This document shows positions 1 through 6,135 of a stretch of DNA of 8,673 nt, piece by piece (the first letter of the stretch is position 1; each line of letters begins with the position of its first letter). The translations under genes were made by a program, and so were the position numbers. Under the pieces are notes generated by a model. The model was not told the origin of the DNA and ran no database searches. It saw only the letters and a list, made by a program, of their open reading frames with translations. Source of the DNA: Desulfonema limicola (GTDB lineage: Bacteria; Desulfobacterota; Desulfobacteria; Desulfobacterales; Desulfosalsimonadaceae); contig DYLE01000102.1 in NCBI GenBank assembly GCA_020722245.1, forward strand, positions 1 through 8,673. The letters run 5' to 3'.

Positions 1-1098
1 ATAAATCAGGCTTCGTATGCCTTCGACATAGGACTTCATGATCATGAGCTGCCGCCGAACATCCGGGTGCGCGATGATCGGCACCGAAGGAGAATCCGGA
101 TCCTTTCCCGCAGCCAGGTGTTTGCCCTGAATCCGCTCCCTGGCGTAGTTCAAGGCGTAACAATAGGACGCCGACGCCGTGGCAAACCCCTGCAACCCCA
201 CGAGCTGTCGGGCTTCATTCATCATGAGGAACATCGCCCGCATCCCCTTGTTCTCTTCCCCCATCAGGGTGCCGATGCAGTTTCCCTTTCCGCCGAGGGT
301 GAGGGTGCAGGTGCTGTTGCCGTGCAGCCCCATTTTTTCTTCAATCCCGGTGCAGACCACGTCATTAAATTCCCCGAGGCTGCCGTCGTCATTGACCCGG
401 TACTTGGGCACCAGAAAAAGGGAGATCCCCCGGGTTCCGGAAGGGGCGCCCTCGATTCGGGCCAATACGGGATGAATGATATTTTCCGCCAGGTCGTGCT
501 CCCCGCCGGAGATAAAAATCTTGGTTCCGGTGATGCTGTAGCTGCCGTCCGGGTTCTTTCTGGCCGAGGATTCCAGGGCCCCCACATCCGAGCCCGCATT
601 GGCCTCGGTGAGCAGCATGGTGCCGGCCCATTGGCCGGAATAGAGCTTTTTCAAATAAAGCTGTTTCTGTTTATCCGTGCCCAGGGTTTCAATCATCTTG
701 GCGGCGCCGTGGGTCAGGCCGTGGTAGAGCATAAACGCCGGGTTGGCCCCGAAAAAGTATTCGTTTGCAGCAAGGGATACGGTTTTCGGCATACCCTGAC
801 CGCCCCATTTCGGGTCGTCGATCATGGCCAGCCACCCCCCTTCCTTGTAAAGCTGAAACACCCGGTGGTATTCCTCAGGGACCTTGACCTTCCCGTTGGC
901 ATAGGTGCACCCCGCATCGCTGATCTTCTGGGTGGGCAGGATCTCCTTGATCGCCAGGTTCCGGGCTTCCGATACGATCATGTCCACGGTTTTTCTGTTA
1001 AACTCGGAAAACCGTTCATACTCGGCGAGTTTTTCCACTTCAAGCTGCTCATGCAGCACAAAGTCCACATCCCTTCGGTCCGCAATCTGTTGCGCCAT
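1..1098 (-). CDS. Acyl-CoA dehydrogenase, long (~600-aa) type, 3'-truncated by window edge
   Basis: This is the N-terminal 366 residues of an FAD-dependent acyl-CoA dehydrogenase, which introduces the alpha,beta double bond into acyl-CoA thioesters in the cytoplasm and passes electrons to ETF. The reading frame is open from an ATG at 1098 to the window edge, ending in IRSLIY. The start is supported by a GGGAGAAGG ribosome site about 7 nt upstream. Visible family signatures are TEANAGSDVGAL (residues 164-175, flavin/substrate contact), GTKIFISGGEHDL (191-203), and the middle beta-domain followed by the start of the C-terminal helical domain (HPDVRRQLMIMKSYVEG, from 354). The N-terminal extension (MAQQIADRRD...) and the spacing match the long acyl-CoA dehydrogenases with an extra C-terminal domain that are common in Desulfobacterales. 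The catalytic glutamate would lie beyond the window. Chain-length specificity cannot be read from this part. A weak TATAAA box at 1115-1120 could be its -10. Confidence 0.93.
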   Translation of the reverse strand, partial: MAQQIADRRDVDFVLHEQLEVEKLAEYERFSEFNRKTVDMIVSEARNLAIKEILPTQKISDAGCTYANGKVKVPEEYHRVFQLYKEGGWLAMIDDPKWGGQGMPKTVSLAANEYFFGANPAFMLYHGLTHGAAKMIETLGTDKQKQLYLKKLYSGQWAGTMLLTEANAGSDVGALESSARKNPDGSYSITGTKIFISGGEHDLAENIIHPVLARIEGAPSGTRGISLFLVPKYRVNDDGSLGEFNDVVCTGIEEKMGLHGNSTCTLTLGGKGNCIGTLMGEENKGMRAMFLMMNEARQLVGLQGFATASASYCYALNYARERIQGKHLAAGKDPDSPSVPIIAHPDVRRQLMIMKSYVEGIRSLIY

Positions 1099-1149
1099 AA
1101 CAATCCTTCTCCCTTTTATATTAGTTGTGCTTATCTACCAAAGAACTTA

Positions 1150-1310
1150 TATTTTTCCGGTTTGAAGAATGAACCCATTAACCCCAGCGATTACAAAGAA
1201 CACAGAAAAAAAATCATTTTTTTCTCTCTGTGCGCTCGGTGATAAAAATTCTTCAAAAAAATCGATAAATTACTTTTTACAAAAATACAATGAAGCAGGA
1301 TCAAAAGCTT
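1150..1310. repeat. Intergenic repeat, copy 1 (diverged)
   Basis: This is the first of two tandem imperfect copies, offset by about 173-176 bp from copy 2. Blocks shared with copy 2 include TTAACC (1178), TGTGCGCTCGGTG (1229), the AAAAATTCTTCAAAAAAA stretch (1244-1261) and AGGATCAAAAGCTT (1297-1310). Its left palindrome arm (1181-1198) is badly decayed relative to the right arm (1226-1243), so this looks like the older or less constrained copy. Confidence 0.75.
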
Positions 1311-1322
1311 CCAAGGAACTTA

Positions 1323-1486
1323 GGTTTTTCAAATTCGAAAAATGAAGGATTTAACCACAGAGATCGCAGAGAACACCGAAAAAATTTTTTCATTTATTTC
1401 CTCTGTGCGCTCGGTGGTAAAAATTCTTCAAAAAAAACCGATAAGTTACTTTCTGCAAAAATACCACAAAATAGGATCAAAAGCTT
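1323..1486. repeat. Intergenic repeat, copy 2, with intact palindrome
   Basis: This is the second copy of the ~160-bp repeat. Its core is an inverted repeat: ACCACAGAGATCGCAGAG at 1354-1371 pairs with CTCTGTGCGCTCGGTGGT at 1401-1418 (14 of 18 positions). The loop contains a perfect GAAAAAATTTTTTC palindrome at 1378-1391. The CCACAGAG...CTCTGTGG theme resembles extragenic palindromic repeats that I recall from deltaproteobacterial and other environmental genomes. That resemblance is from memory and was not searched. Confidence 0.75.
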
Positions 1487-1501
1487 TTTACGGTAAAACG
1501 G

Positions 1502-2350
1502 CTACTTCAACCAGTCGTTGATCTCCTCCGCTTCATAGGCCTCCTGCTTGATGGAAAGGTCCAGGTTGATGAGCAGCCCGGCATGCTTTTGAGCCTCTTT
1601 GTCGGCCTTCAATTGAAGATGCGCCTGCCTGGAGGATTTGAGGTTTTCCAAAGCGCTGCTTAAAGCATCGCCAAGGGTAGAGACGGGGACCACACTTCCG
1701 GTCAGGCGCGGGGTGATGCCGTTTTCCGCCACCTGTTCGGAAACATGGGCCAGCTGCTTCATGCGGGTCATGGAAAAATCCATCATCTCCCAGGCCCTAA
1801 CCCCGTTTTTCTGGAACACCCAGGCGTTCCGAATGCTTTGCAGGACCTGGGCGTACTTGGCCGCAACGATCTGCTGCACTTCTTCAACAAACCGTTCAGA
1901 AAGCTGGTTGTCTTCCCCCGGCAGCCCTTCGGCCTCCCCGGGCTTTAACTTATCGTGAGTGCGTTGGAACTTTCTGGCGTGAATCTCCGATTCCCAGGCC
2001 TCCCGCTGCAGCACCCGCTTGATATGCGGGTCATCTACTGCGTCCGCCTCCTTCAGGTAATGGGGAATCAGTTTTTCTTCATAGACCACATAGGATTTAA
2101 AGATGGTTTTCCGGTTGGTCGGGTCATAGGGGTAAGGCGCCGGCTTCATGTTGGGCTCACCCCCCAGCCTGCCGATGATCATGCCCAGCCAATGCATGTG
2201 CCACATCTCTTCCCTGGCCCGGGACAGCAGTCCGGCGCCCAGGGGCGAGTCTTCGCCCTCCAGATAGCTGTGAATCAGATACCGCAGGATGGCCGCATGT
2301 TCATCGGCCAGGTCCTTGTTGAGCATATTGATGAGTTTGTCCCTGTCCAT
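1502..2350 (-). CDS. Tandem ferritin-like protein with degenerate second domain
   Basis: This 282-residue, all-helical protein has two ferritin-like four-helix bundles. The first (about 1-135) has the expected carboxylate/histidine positions of a di-iron site: E17 in helix 1, E48 with H51 (EEMWHMHW), E91/E92 in helix 3, and E117-x2-E120-x-E122-x-H124 in helix 4. It resembles the bacterioferritin/rubrerythrin superfamily. The second bundle (about 150-282) aligns with the first but lacks the ligands: K165 replaces E17, S193 and R196 replace E48 and H51, and I277 sits where H124 would be. A likely role is iron handling or oxygen/peroxide protection in an anaerobe, with the second half structural; this is inferred from fold. 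The ATG at 2350 has a strong GGGGAGG site 6 nt upstream. The gene stands alone behind two terminators. It could be annotated simply as ferritin-like domain protein. Confidence 0.85.
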   Translation of the reverse strand: MDRDKLINMLNKDLADEHAAILRYLIHSYLEGEDSPLGAGLLSRAREEMWHMHWLGMIIGRLGGEPNMKPAPYPYDPTNRKTIFKSYVVYEEKLIPHYLKEADAVDDPHIKRVLQREAWESEIHARKFQRTHDKLKPGEAEGLPGEDNQLSERFVEEVQQIVAAKYAQVLQSIRNAWVFQKNGVRAWEMMDFSMTRMKQLAHVSEQVAENGITPRLTGSVVPVSTLGDALSSALENLKSSRQAHLQLKADKEAQKHAGLLINLDLSIKQEAYEAEEINDWLK

Positions 2351-2387
2351 TTCAGCCTCCCCTGACCTGCTTTGATGATTAAAAACA

Positions 2388-2407
2388 AACCCCCGCTACA
2401 GGGGGTT
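2388..2407 (-). terminator. Hairpin terminator, second of two
   Basis: A perfect 7-bp stem (AACCCCC / GGGGGTT) with a 6-nt loop is followed on the minus strand by TTGTTTTTAA. It lies between the secreted-protein gene and the ferritin-like gene. It could also terminate plus-strand transcription, because AAAAAAAA follows on that strand only as an A-tract. It sits just 37 nt before the ferritin-like start, so it could alternatively act as an attenuator for that gene. Confidence 0.6.
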
Positions 2408-2444
2408 AAAAAAAAGCCGGAAAACACGGTCTGCGCTTTCCGGC
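2408..2444 (-). terminator. Rho-independent terminator of the secreted-protein gene
   Basis: A perfect 8-bp stem (GCCGGAAA / TTTCCGGC, at 2416-2423 and 2437-2444) with a 13-nt loop is followed on the minus strand directly by eight T residues (2415-2408). It lies 27 nt after the TAA of the secreted-protein gene, which makes it that gene's intrinsic terminator. Confidence 0.85.
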
Positions 2445-2470
2445 AAATGGATCACAATTAAACCTGACGG

Positions 2471-3139
2471 TTATGGGGTGACGGTGGCCTTGGTGAAATT
2501 GACCCAATAGCCCTTGTCATAGCCGTCGATGGAAAATGACATGGAAAACGAGGAACCGGTCCCCGAGTTCGTAGGATCGGCGGTGATCGTTTTTGTCCCT
2601 AGGTTCAGGGCGTGCCCGTTGATCTCCGGGGTGTTGTCGTTGGAATCGTCAATGGTGCCGGAAAAACTGTTAAAATCCGCGGTGATCTCCCCCCGCACAT
2701 AGTCAGCCCCAAAGGTGATGGATTTGAGTTCCCGGGTTGTGGGATCATCGATGTTTGTAAACTCCGCCTTGAAAAAAACCCCTTCTGTATAAAAATCCGT
2801 GCTGGAATCCGTATAGTCCGAGCCGATGGTGACATCGGTCCAGTCCTCGTCCCATCCAAAGCTGGGGGTGGGGTCCTTGTAATCGTACTCGTCATGGTAG
2901 CCGAGTTTCAGCGACTCGATTTCGGTGTACTGATAGGTATTGATTTGAAACCTGGCGACCGCCTCACTGGTGGTTGCGTCAATGGCGTTGATCTGAAAGT
3001 CGCAAAACCCCTCCGCATAGATCCCCGAAAGTTCGCTGTCATCCAAATTTTTAAGCTCGCACCATCCTGTTTCCGGAAGGCATACCGCAATGATCGCCGC
3101 CGCACAGATCATAAATATCATATTTTTATAAATTTTCAT
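2471..3139 (-). CDS. Small secreted protein of unknown function
   Basis: I do not recognise a functional family. The preferred start is the ATG at 3139, with GGAG 7 nt upstream, rather than the ATG 36 nt further upstream; this gives 222 residues. Residues 1-27 form a Sec signal peptide: a K-rich start (MKIYKNMIF), a hydrophobic core rich in Ala/Ile, and probable cleavage after GWC. No good lipobox is visible. Just after the cleavage site is LKNLDDSELSGIYAEGF, a motif shape (L-D-D/S-E-L-S-x-I-x-A/G-x-G) recurrent at the mature N-terminus of exported or pilus-associated beta-rich proteins. The rest is rich in Asp, Thr, Ser and aromatic residues with alternating hydrophobic strands, suggesting an acidic beta-sheet protein in the periplasm or on the surface. 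The gene is monocistronic, with its own promoter and terminator. Confidence 0.75.
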   Translation of the reverse strand: MKIYKNMIFMICAAAIIAVCLPETGWCELKNLDDSELSGIYAEGFCDFQINAIDATTSEAVARFQINTYQYTEIESLKLGYHDEYDYKDPTPSFGWDEDWTDVTIGSDYTDSSTDFYTEGVFFKAEFTNIDDPTTRELKSITFGADYVRGEITADFNSFSGTIDDSNDNTPEINGHALNLGTKTITADPTNSGTGSSFSMSFSIDGYDKGYWVNFTKATVTP

Positions 3140-3191
3140 GTTCGGCTCCGTGATCACATCGTTTGGTCGTACCAATTATTAAATACCCAAG

Positions 3192-3221
3192 TATATTCCC
3201 TTAATACAAAAGGCATGTCAA
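3192..3221 (-). promoter_or_regulatory. Likely sigma70-type promoter of the secreted-protein gene
   Basis: On the minus strand a consensus TTGACA (3221-3216) is followed 18 nt later by AATATA (3197-3192), overlapping TATACT (3195-3190, 20-nt spacing). The distance to the start codon at 3139 allows a leader of about 50 nt. Assignment of the -10 is ambiguous between the two overlapping boxes. Confidence 0.45.
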
Positions 3222-3251
3222 GAAAAAATGATGAGAAAAACATAAAAGTGC

Positions 3252-3281
3252 TTGCCGGTCAGGGATTAAACCGTTTATATT
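3252..3281 (+). promoter_or_regulatory. Possible promoter of the nadK operon
   Basis: TTGCCG (3252-3257) and TATATT (3276-3281) are separated by 18 nt, in an AT-rich leader upstream of nadK. Box quality is moderate. It is the only reasonable plus-strand pair seen in this divergent intergenic region. Confidence 0.35.
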
Positions 3282-3298
3282 TTAGAAGGATTTTTTAC

Positions 3299-3394
3299 AT
3301 GAGCGCAAGGCCGTTCAGGCGAAGGGGTTCTGGCCGTGAAACGCATCGCTTTATATGTCAAACAGGAAAAAGAGGCTCAAAAAAAGGCAAATGA
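3299..3394 (+). other. Short upstream ORF overlapping the nadK start
   Basis: An ATG at 3299, preceded by AGAAGGA at about 8-nt spacing, opens a 31-codon frame (MSARPFRRRGSGRETH..., very basic) that ends with TGA at 3394, inside nadK and in another frame. The ribosome site is as good as or better than that of nadK itself, which starts at GTG 3336. It could be a leader peptide that couples or restrains NadK translation, or simply chance. No homology is recognised. Confidence 0.25.
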
Positions 3395-4196
3395 GCTTGA
3401 AGCATGGCTTTTGTCGCAGAACATCCAGGTGATTCAGAAACAGGCCTACTCACCGGAAAACAGCCAAGACAAAAAGAACGGCTTGCAGGGGGCCGCACCC
3501 CCGGATCTGTTCTGCGTGTTTGTGCTGGGGGGCGACGGGACCTTTTTGAGCGCATCGCGTTGGATCGGTGCACATCCCATCCCCTTGATCGGCGTGAAGT
3601 TCGGGGAGATCGGGTTTCTGGCCAAAATCACCGAAGAGGACCTCTTTTCATCGGCATCCCACATTTTATCCGGGGATTTTGCCGTTGAGGCGCGAACCCG
3701 CCTGCTGGTTAAAATCATTCGAAACGACAAGACAATCGCCGAGGAGACCGTATTAAATGATGTGGTGATCAACAAGGGCGCCCTGGCCCGGCTGGCAAAC
3801 CTTCAAACCTACATCAATGATCATTACCTGACCACATATAAAAGCGACGGCCTGATTGTCGCCTCCCCGACAGGTTCCACCGCATATTCCCTGGCCGCCG
3901 GCGGCCCCATCATCCATCCGGATGTGCAGGGTATCATCATCACCCCCATCTGCCCCTTTACCCTGACCAACCGCTGCATGATCCTACCGGATACCGTCAG
4001 CATAAAAATCAGGCTGGGCGGAAAGGGATCGGATCTGATGATCACCTTTGACGGCCAGGTCGGGCTCAAGATAGACCATAAGGACACAATCCTCATTACC
4101 AAAAGCGCCCATCCGCTCCACATGATCACCCTGCCGGAACAGAACTATTTTGATATCCTTAAAGAGAAGCTCAGATGGAGCGGAGGACGAATGTAA
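3336..4196 (+). CDS. nadK: NAD kinase
   Basis: This 286-residue cytoplasmic enzyme phosphorylates NAD+ to NADP+ using ATP or polyphosphate, setting the NADP(H) pool for biosynthesis. Diagnostic motifs are GGDGT (residues 65-69, phosphate binding), GVKFGEIGFLA (86-96), ND at 141-142 in VLNDVVINKG, TGSTAYSLAAGGP (179-191), TPICPFTLTNR (203-213) and TFDGQ (237-241), in family order and at the family's usual length. The start is GTG at 3336, giving MKRIALYVK, the expected first beta-strand; GAAGGGG lies 8 nt upstream. The nearby ATG at 3299 is out of frame. The gene is first in an apparent operon, with the next gene starting 13 nt after its stop. Family members commonly have GVNLGRLGFL where this protein has GVKFGEIGFL, a mild variation. 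Confidence 0.95.
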   Translation: MKRIALYVKQEKEAQKKANELEAWLLSQNIQVIQKQAYSPENSQDKKNGLQGAAPPDLFCVFVLGGDGTFLSASRWIGAHPIPLIGVKFGEIGFLAKITEEDLFSSASHILSGDFAVEARTRLLVKIIRNDKTIAEETVLNDVVINKGALARLANLQTYINDHYLTTYKSDGLIVASPTGSTAYSLAAGGPIIHPDVQGIIITPICPFTLTNRCMILPDTVSIKIRLGGKGSDLMITFDGQVGLKIDHKDTILITKSAHPLHMITLPEQNYFDILKEKLRWSGGRM

Positions 4197-4209
4197 ACCA
4201 GGAGGGGGA

Positions 4210-5469
4210 ATGATTTCGGATCTGATTTACCGATGCCCGGCTTGCGGTGGATTTGATTGGTTTGCGGAAAAAGGATGCCTCCACTGCGGTGCTGCGGTGG
4301 AGCTGCATTCCCGAACAGAGCTCGCTGTCAACGGCCGGAAAGAGGCTTTGCCGTTCTGGTACAAAAAGGTCATGTCTTTTCCGCTTCCGGTAAACGATAA
4401 CGGGGTGATCTTAAAAAGCGGAAAAATCAGGCTTTCCGAAGAGGCGGCCGGCGGTCTGTACAAGGGGTTTTTGGGAATGATCGCCGCCCACTACCTTCGA
4501 AAGCCGGTGGACGAGGGGAACCTGACCCTTTTTGAGAACAGCCTGTTGTTTTCGGGATCAAAGGGGGAGCGAAAAATCGGGTTTGAGCAGATTACGTCCG
4601 TCACCATTGAATCCAACACCCTGATTGTGGTCAGCAGAACCCATGGCCCTCTTTTTTTTGATTTTCTGGAGGAATCGGGGAAAAAATGGGAAGACTGCAT
4701 TCAAAAGGCCGTGGCCCTATTCTATGCACCCAGAAAAATCACGGAGTTTTGTCCCCGGATCCGGTTTGCGGATGAGGTTCGGCCCGGACCCCGCTCGTCC
4801 TTTGGCCTTCGGGTTTATCGAATGCCGGTTCGCAAATGGTACCGAAAAGATTCCAGCCTGTTGTTTAAAACCCTTCGCCGGCTGGTCCGGCTGATCGTTC
4901 GGCTGATCTTTACCATCCGCATCGAGGGCGCAGAAAACATCCCCCAAAAGGGGCCGGCGATTTTAATGTCCAACCATGCCTCGTTTCTGGATGCCATCAT
5001 TTTAGGCATGTTTTTTCCCCGCCATATCTGGTTTATGACGAAAAACTCCCAGTTTTACAGCCGGTTTCTGTTCTGGGGGCTGCCGCGCACCGGCGCTTTT
5101 CCGGTGAGAAGGTATACCATAGACCCCCAGGCGATCCGCAACCTCATTCGGGTGGTTCAGGCCGGTCATATTGCCGGTGTTTTTCCCGAGGGGGAGCGAA
5201 GCTGGGATGGAGAAATGCTTCCCTTTAAACACGGGTGCATGAGGCTGATCCTTGCGCTGAACCAGCCGGTTATTCCGGTGGGCATCTCCGGCGGCTATGA
5301 ACTCATGCCCCGCTGGACCACAAAGATTAAACGGGCGCCGGTGCGGGTGCGGATCGGACCCCCCATCCGGTTCGAGCAGGTTCCTCTATCCGAACAAACA
5401 GAAAAAATCATTGCCGAAACCGAAAACCGGCTGCGGGAGGCGATCTGCGCTCTGGCCACCGATCACTGA
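4210..5469 (+). CDS. Zinc-ribbon / PH-like / PlsC-type acyltransferase fusion
   Basis: This is a 419-residue protein of three parts. Residues 1-30 form a zinc-ribbon-like knuckle (CPAC at 9-12, CLHC at 23-26). Residues about 95-170 look like a PH/GRAM-type beta domain (GNLTLFENSLLFSG, then QITSVTIESNTLIVVS and a closing W-containing helix). Residues about 215-410 are an LPLAT/PlsC acyltransferase, with catalytic NHASFLD (H256, D261), PRTGAFPVRR (292-301), FPEGERS (325-331) and VIPVGISGG (354-362). The acyltransferase fold moves acyl chains from acyl-CoA or acyl-ACP to lysophospholipids or glycerol phosphates at the inner membrane; the substrate here is unknown. The ATG at 4210 is chosen because AGGAGGGGG directly precedes it and because it clears nadK. 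The in-frame ATG at 4150 would overlap nadK by 47 nt. The extra N-terminal domains are unlike ordinary ~240-aa PlsC and may place or regulate the enzyme. Confidence 0.88.
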   Translation: MISDLIYRCPACGGFDWFAEKGCLHCGAAVELHSRTELAVNGRKEALPFWYKKVMSFPLPVNDNGVILKSGKIRLSEEAAGGLYKGFLGMIAAHYLRKPVDEGNLTLFENSLLFSGSKGERKIGFEQITSVTIESNTLIVVSRTHGPLFFDFLEESGKKWEDCIQKAVALFYAPRKITEFCPRIRFADEVRPGPRSSFGLRVYRMPVRKWYRKDSSLLFKTLRRLVRLIVRLIFTIRIEGAENIPQKGPAILMSNHASFLDAIILGMFFPRHIWFMTKNSQFYSRFLFWGLPRTGAFPVRRYTIDPQAIRNLIRVVQAGHIAGVFPEGERSWDGEMLPFKHGCMRLILALNQPVIPVGISGGYELMPRWTTKIKRAPVRVRIGPPIRFEQVPLSEQTEKIIAETENRLREAICALATDH

Positions 5470-5484
5470 AGGGGAGAAAAAAAC

Positions 5485-6135
5485 ATGATAAACATCGGAT
5501 TCGCGGCTCTCGGGGGGGTGCTCCTGGCCGGGCTTCTTTATTTCAACAAAAAGGAGAGCGTTGCAGGCAAGCTGTTTACCAAAACCCCCCTGTCTTTGCT
5601 GTTTATCGTGGTGGCGCTGATGCAAAACTCTCATAACCCACTGTATTACCAGCGCATGCTCTACGGCCTGGTATTATGTTTATGCGGGGACGTGCTGCTG
5701 GTGTTTCGCGGAAAAAGGTGGTTTCTTTTGGGGCTGGTCTCTTTTCTGATCGGGCATGTATTTTTCGGAGTGAGCTTTTTTGCCGTCTCGCAAATCAGCC
5801 CCATGGCCTGGAAAGCGGCGATCGTTGTGCTGGCCGTGAGCCTGGCTGTTTTTTACTGGCTCAAGCCGCACCTGGGTTCCATGAAGCTGCCGGTGGCGGC
5901 TTATGTGGTCGTGATCACGGTGATGGTGATCGGCGCGGCGTCGGTGTTTTTTGATACCTCCCTTTCCCGAGACGGCCGTCGCATGGTGCTTACCGGAGCA
6001 ATCCTGTTCTATTGTTCCGATATTTTCGTAGCCAGCGACCGTTTTGTAAAAAAAGGATTTATCAACCGACTCTTTGGCCTCCCCCTTTACTATGCCGGAA
6101 TGTTTCTGCTGGCCTTTTCAATGGGGCAGATCTGA
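5485..6135 (+). CDS. yhhN: YhhN/TMEM86 family membrane protein (lysoplasmalogenase-like)
   Basis: This 216-residue integral membrane protein has about eight hydrophobic segments. The YhhN/TMEM86 family includes lysoplasmalogenases, which hydrolyse the vinyl-ether bond of lysoplasmalogens to an aldehyde plus a glycerophospho-headgroup compound. Family features are the KTP entry segment (residues 33-35), LCLCGDVLLVF (64-74) with D69, FLIGHVFFGVSFF (87-99), and GAILFYCSDIFVASDRF (171-187) with D179. The two aspartates correspond to those considered catalytic in animal TMEM86 proteins. The start has GGGGAG about 8 nt upstream and follows the acyltransferase stop by 15 nt, so it is probably co-transcribed with nadK and the acyltransferase. 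The 3' end overlaps the convergent plsC-like gene by 18 bp. Plasmalogens occur in anaerobic bacteria, so a lipid-turnover role fits; the substrate is inferred from family only. Confidence 0.85.
   Translation: MINIGFAALGGVLLAGLLYFNKKESVAGKLFTKTPLSLLFIVVALMQNSHNPLYYQRMLYGLVLCLCGDVLLVFRGKRWFLLGLVSFLIGHVFFGVSFFAVSQISPMAWKAAIVVLAVSLAVFYWLKPHLGSMKLPVAAYVVVITVMVIGAASVFFDTSLSRDGRRMVLTGAILFYCSDIFVASDRFVKKGFINRLFGLPLYYAGMFLLAFSMGQI

Larger units (their letters stand above)
1099..1501. other. Gene-free, AT-rich intergenic region with duplicated repeat
   Basis: This stretch separates two minus-strand genes (ferritin-like upstream, acyl-CoA dehydrogenase downstream). I see no convincing protein gene in it: short plus-strand frames exist but have no ribosome site or family resemblance. 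Its content is two tandem copies of a ~160-bp repeat, a palindrome in each, and the short leader of the dehydrogenase gene (1099 to about 1140). No textbook rho-independent terminator with a long T-tract is evident for the ferritin-like gene; the palindromes may serve that purpose. Confidence 0.8.

Noticed and set aside
67..1242. A 391-codon plus-strand open frame opposite the acyl-CoA dehydrogenase
   Set aside because: The complementary strand encodes unmistakable acyl-CoA dehydrogenase motifs across the whole stretch; the plus frame has no family resemblance or ribosome site and is a shadow.
2612..3394. A 260-codon plus-strand frame across the secreted-protein gene
   Set aside because: The minus strand shows a signal peptide, ribosome site, promoter and terminator; the plus frame lacks these. 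Only its tail (3299-3394) was kept, as a possible short upstream ORF.
4150..4209. Upstream ATG at 4150 as the start of the modular acyltransferase
   Set aside because: It would overlap nadK by 47 nt and has no good ribosome site, whereas the ATG at 4210 directly follows AGGAGGGGG and precedes the cysteine knuckle.
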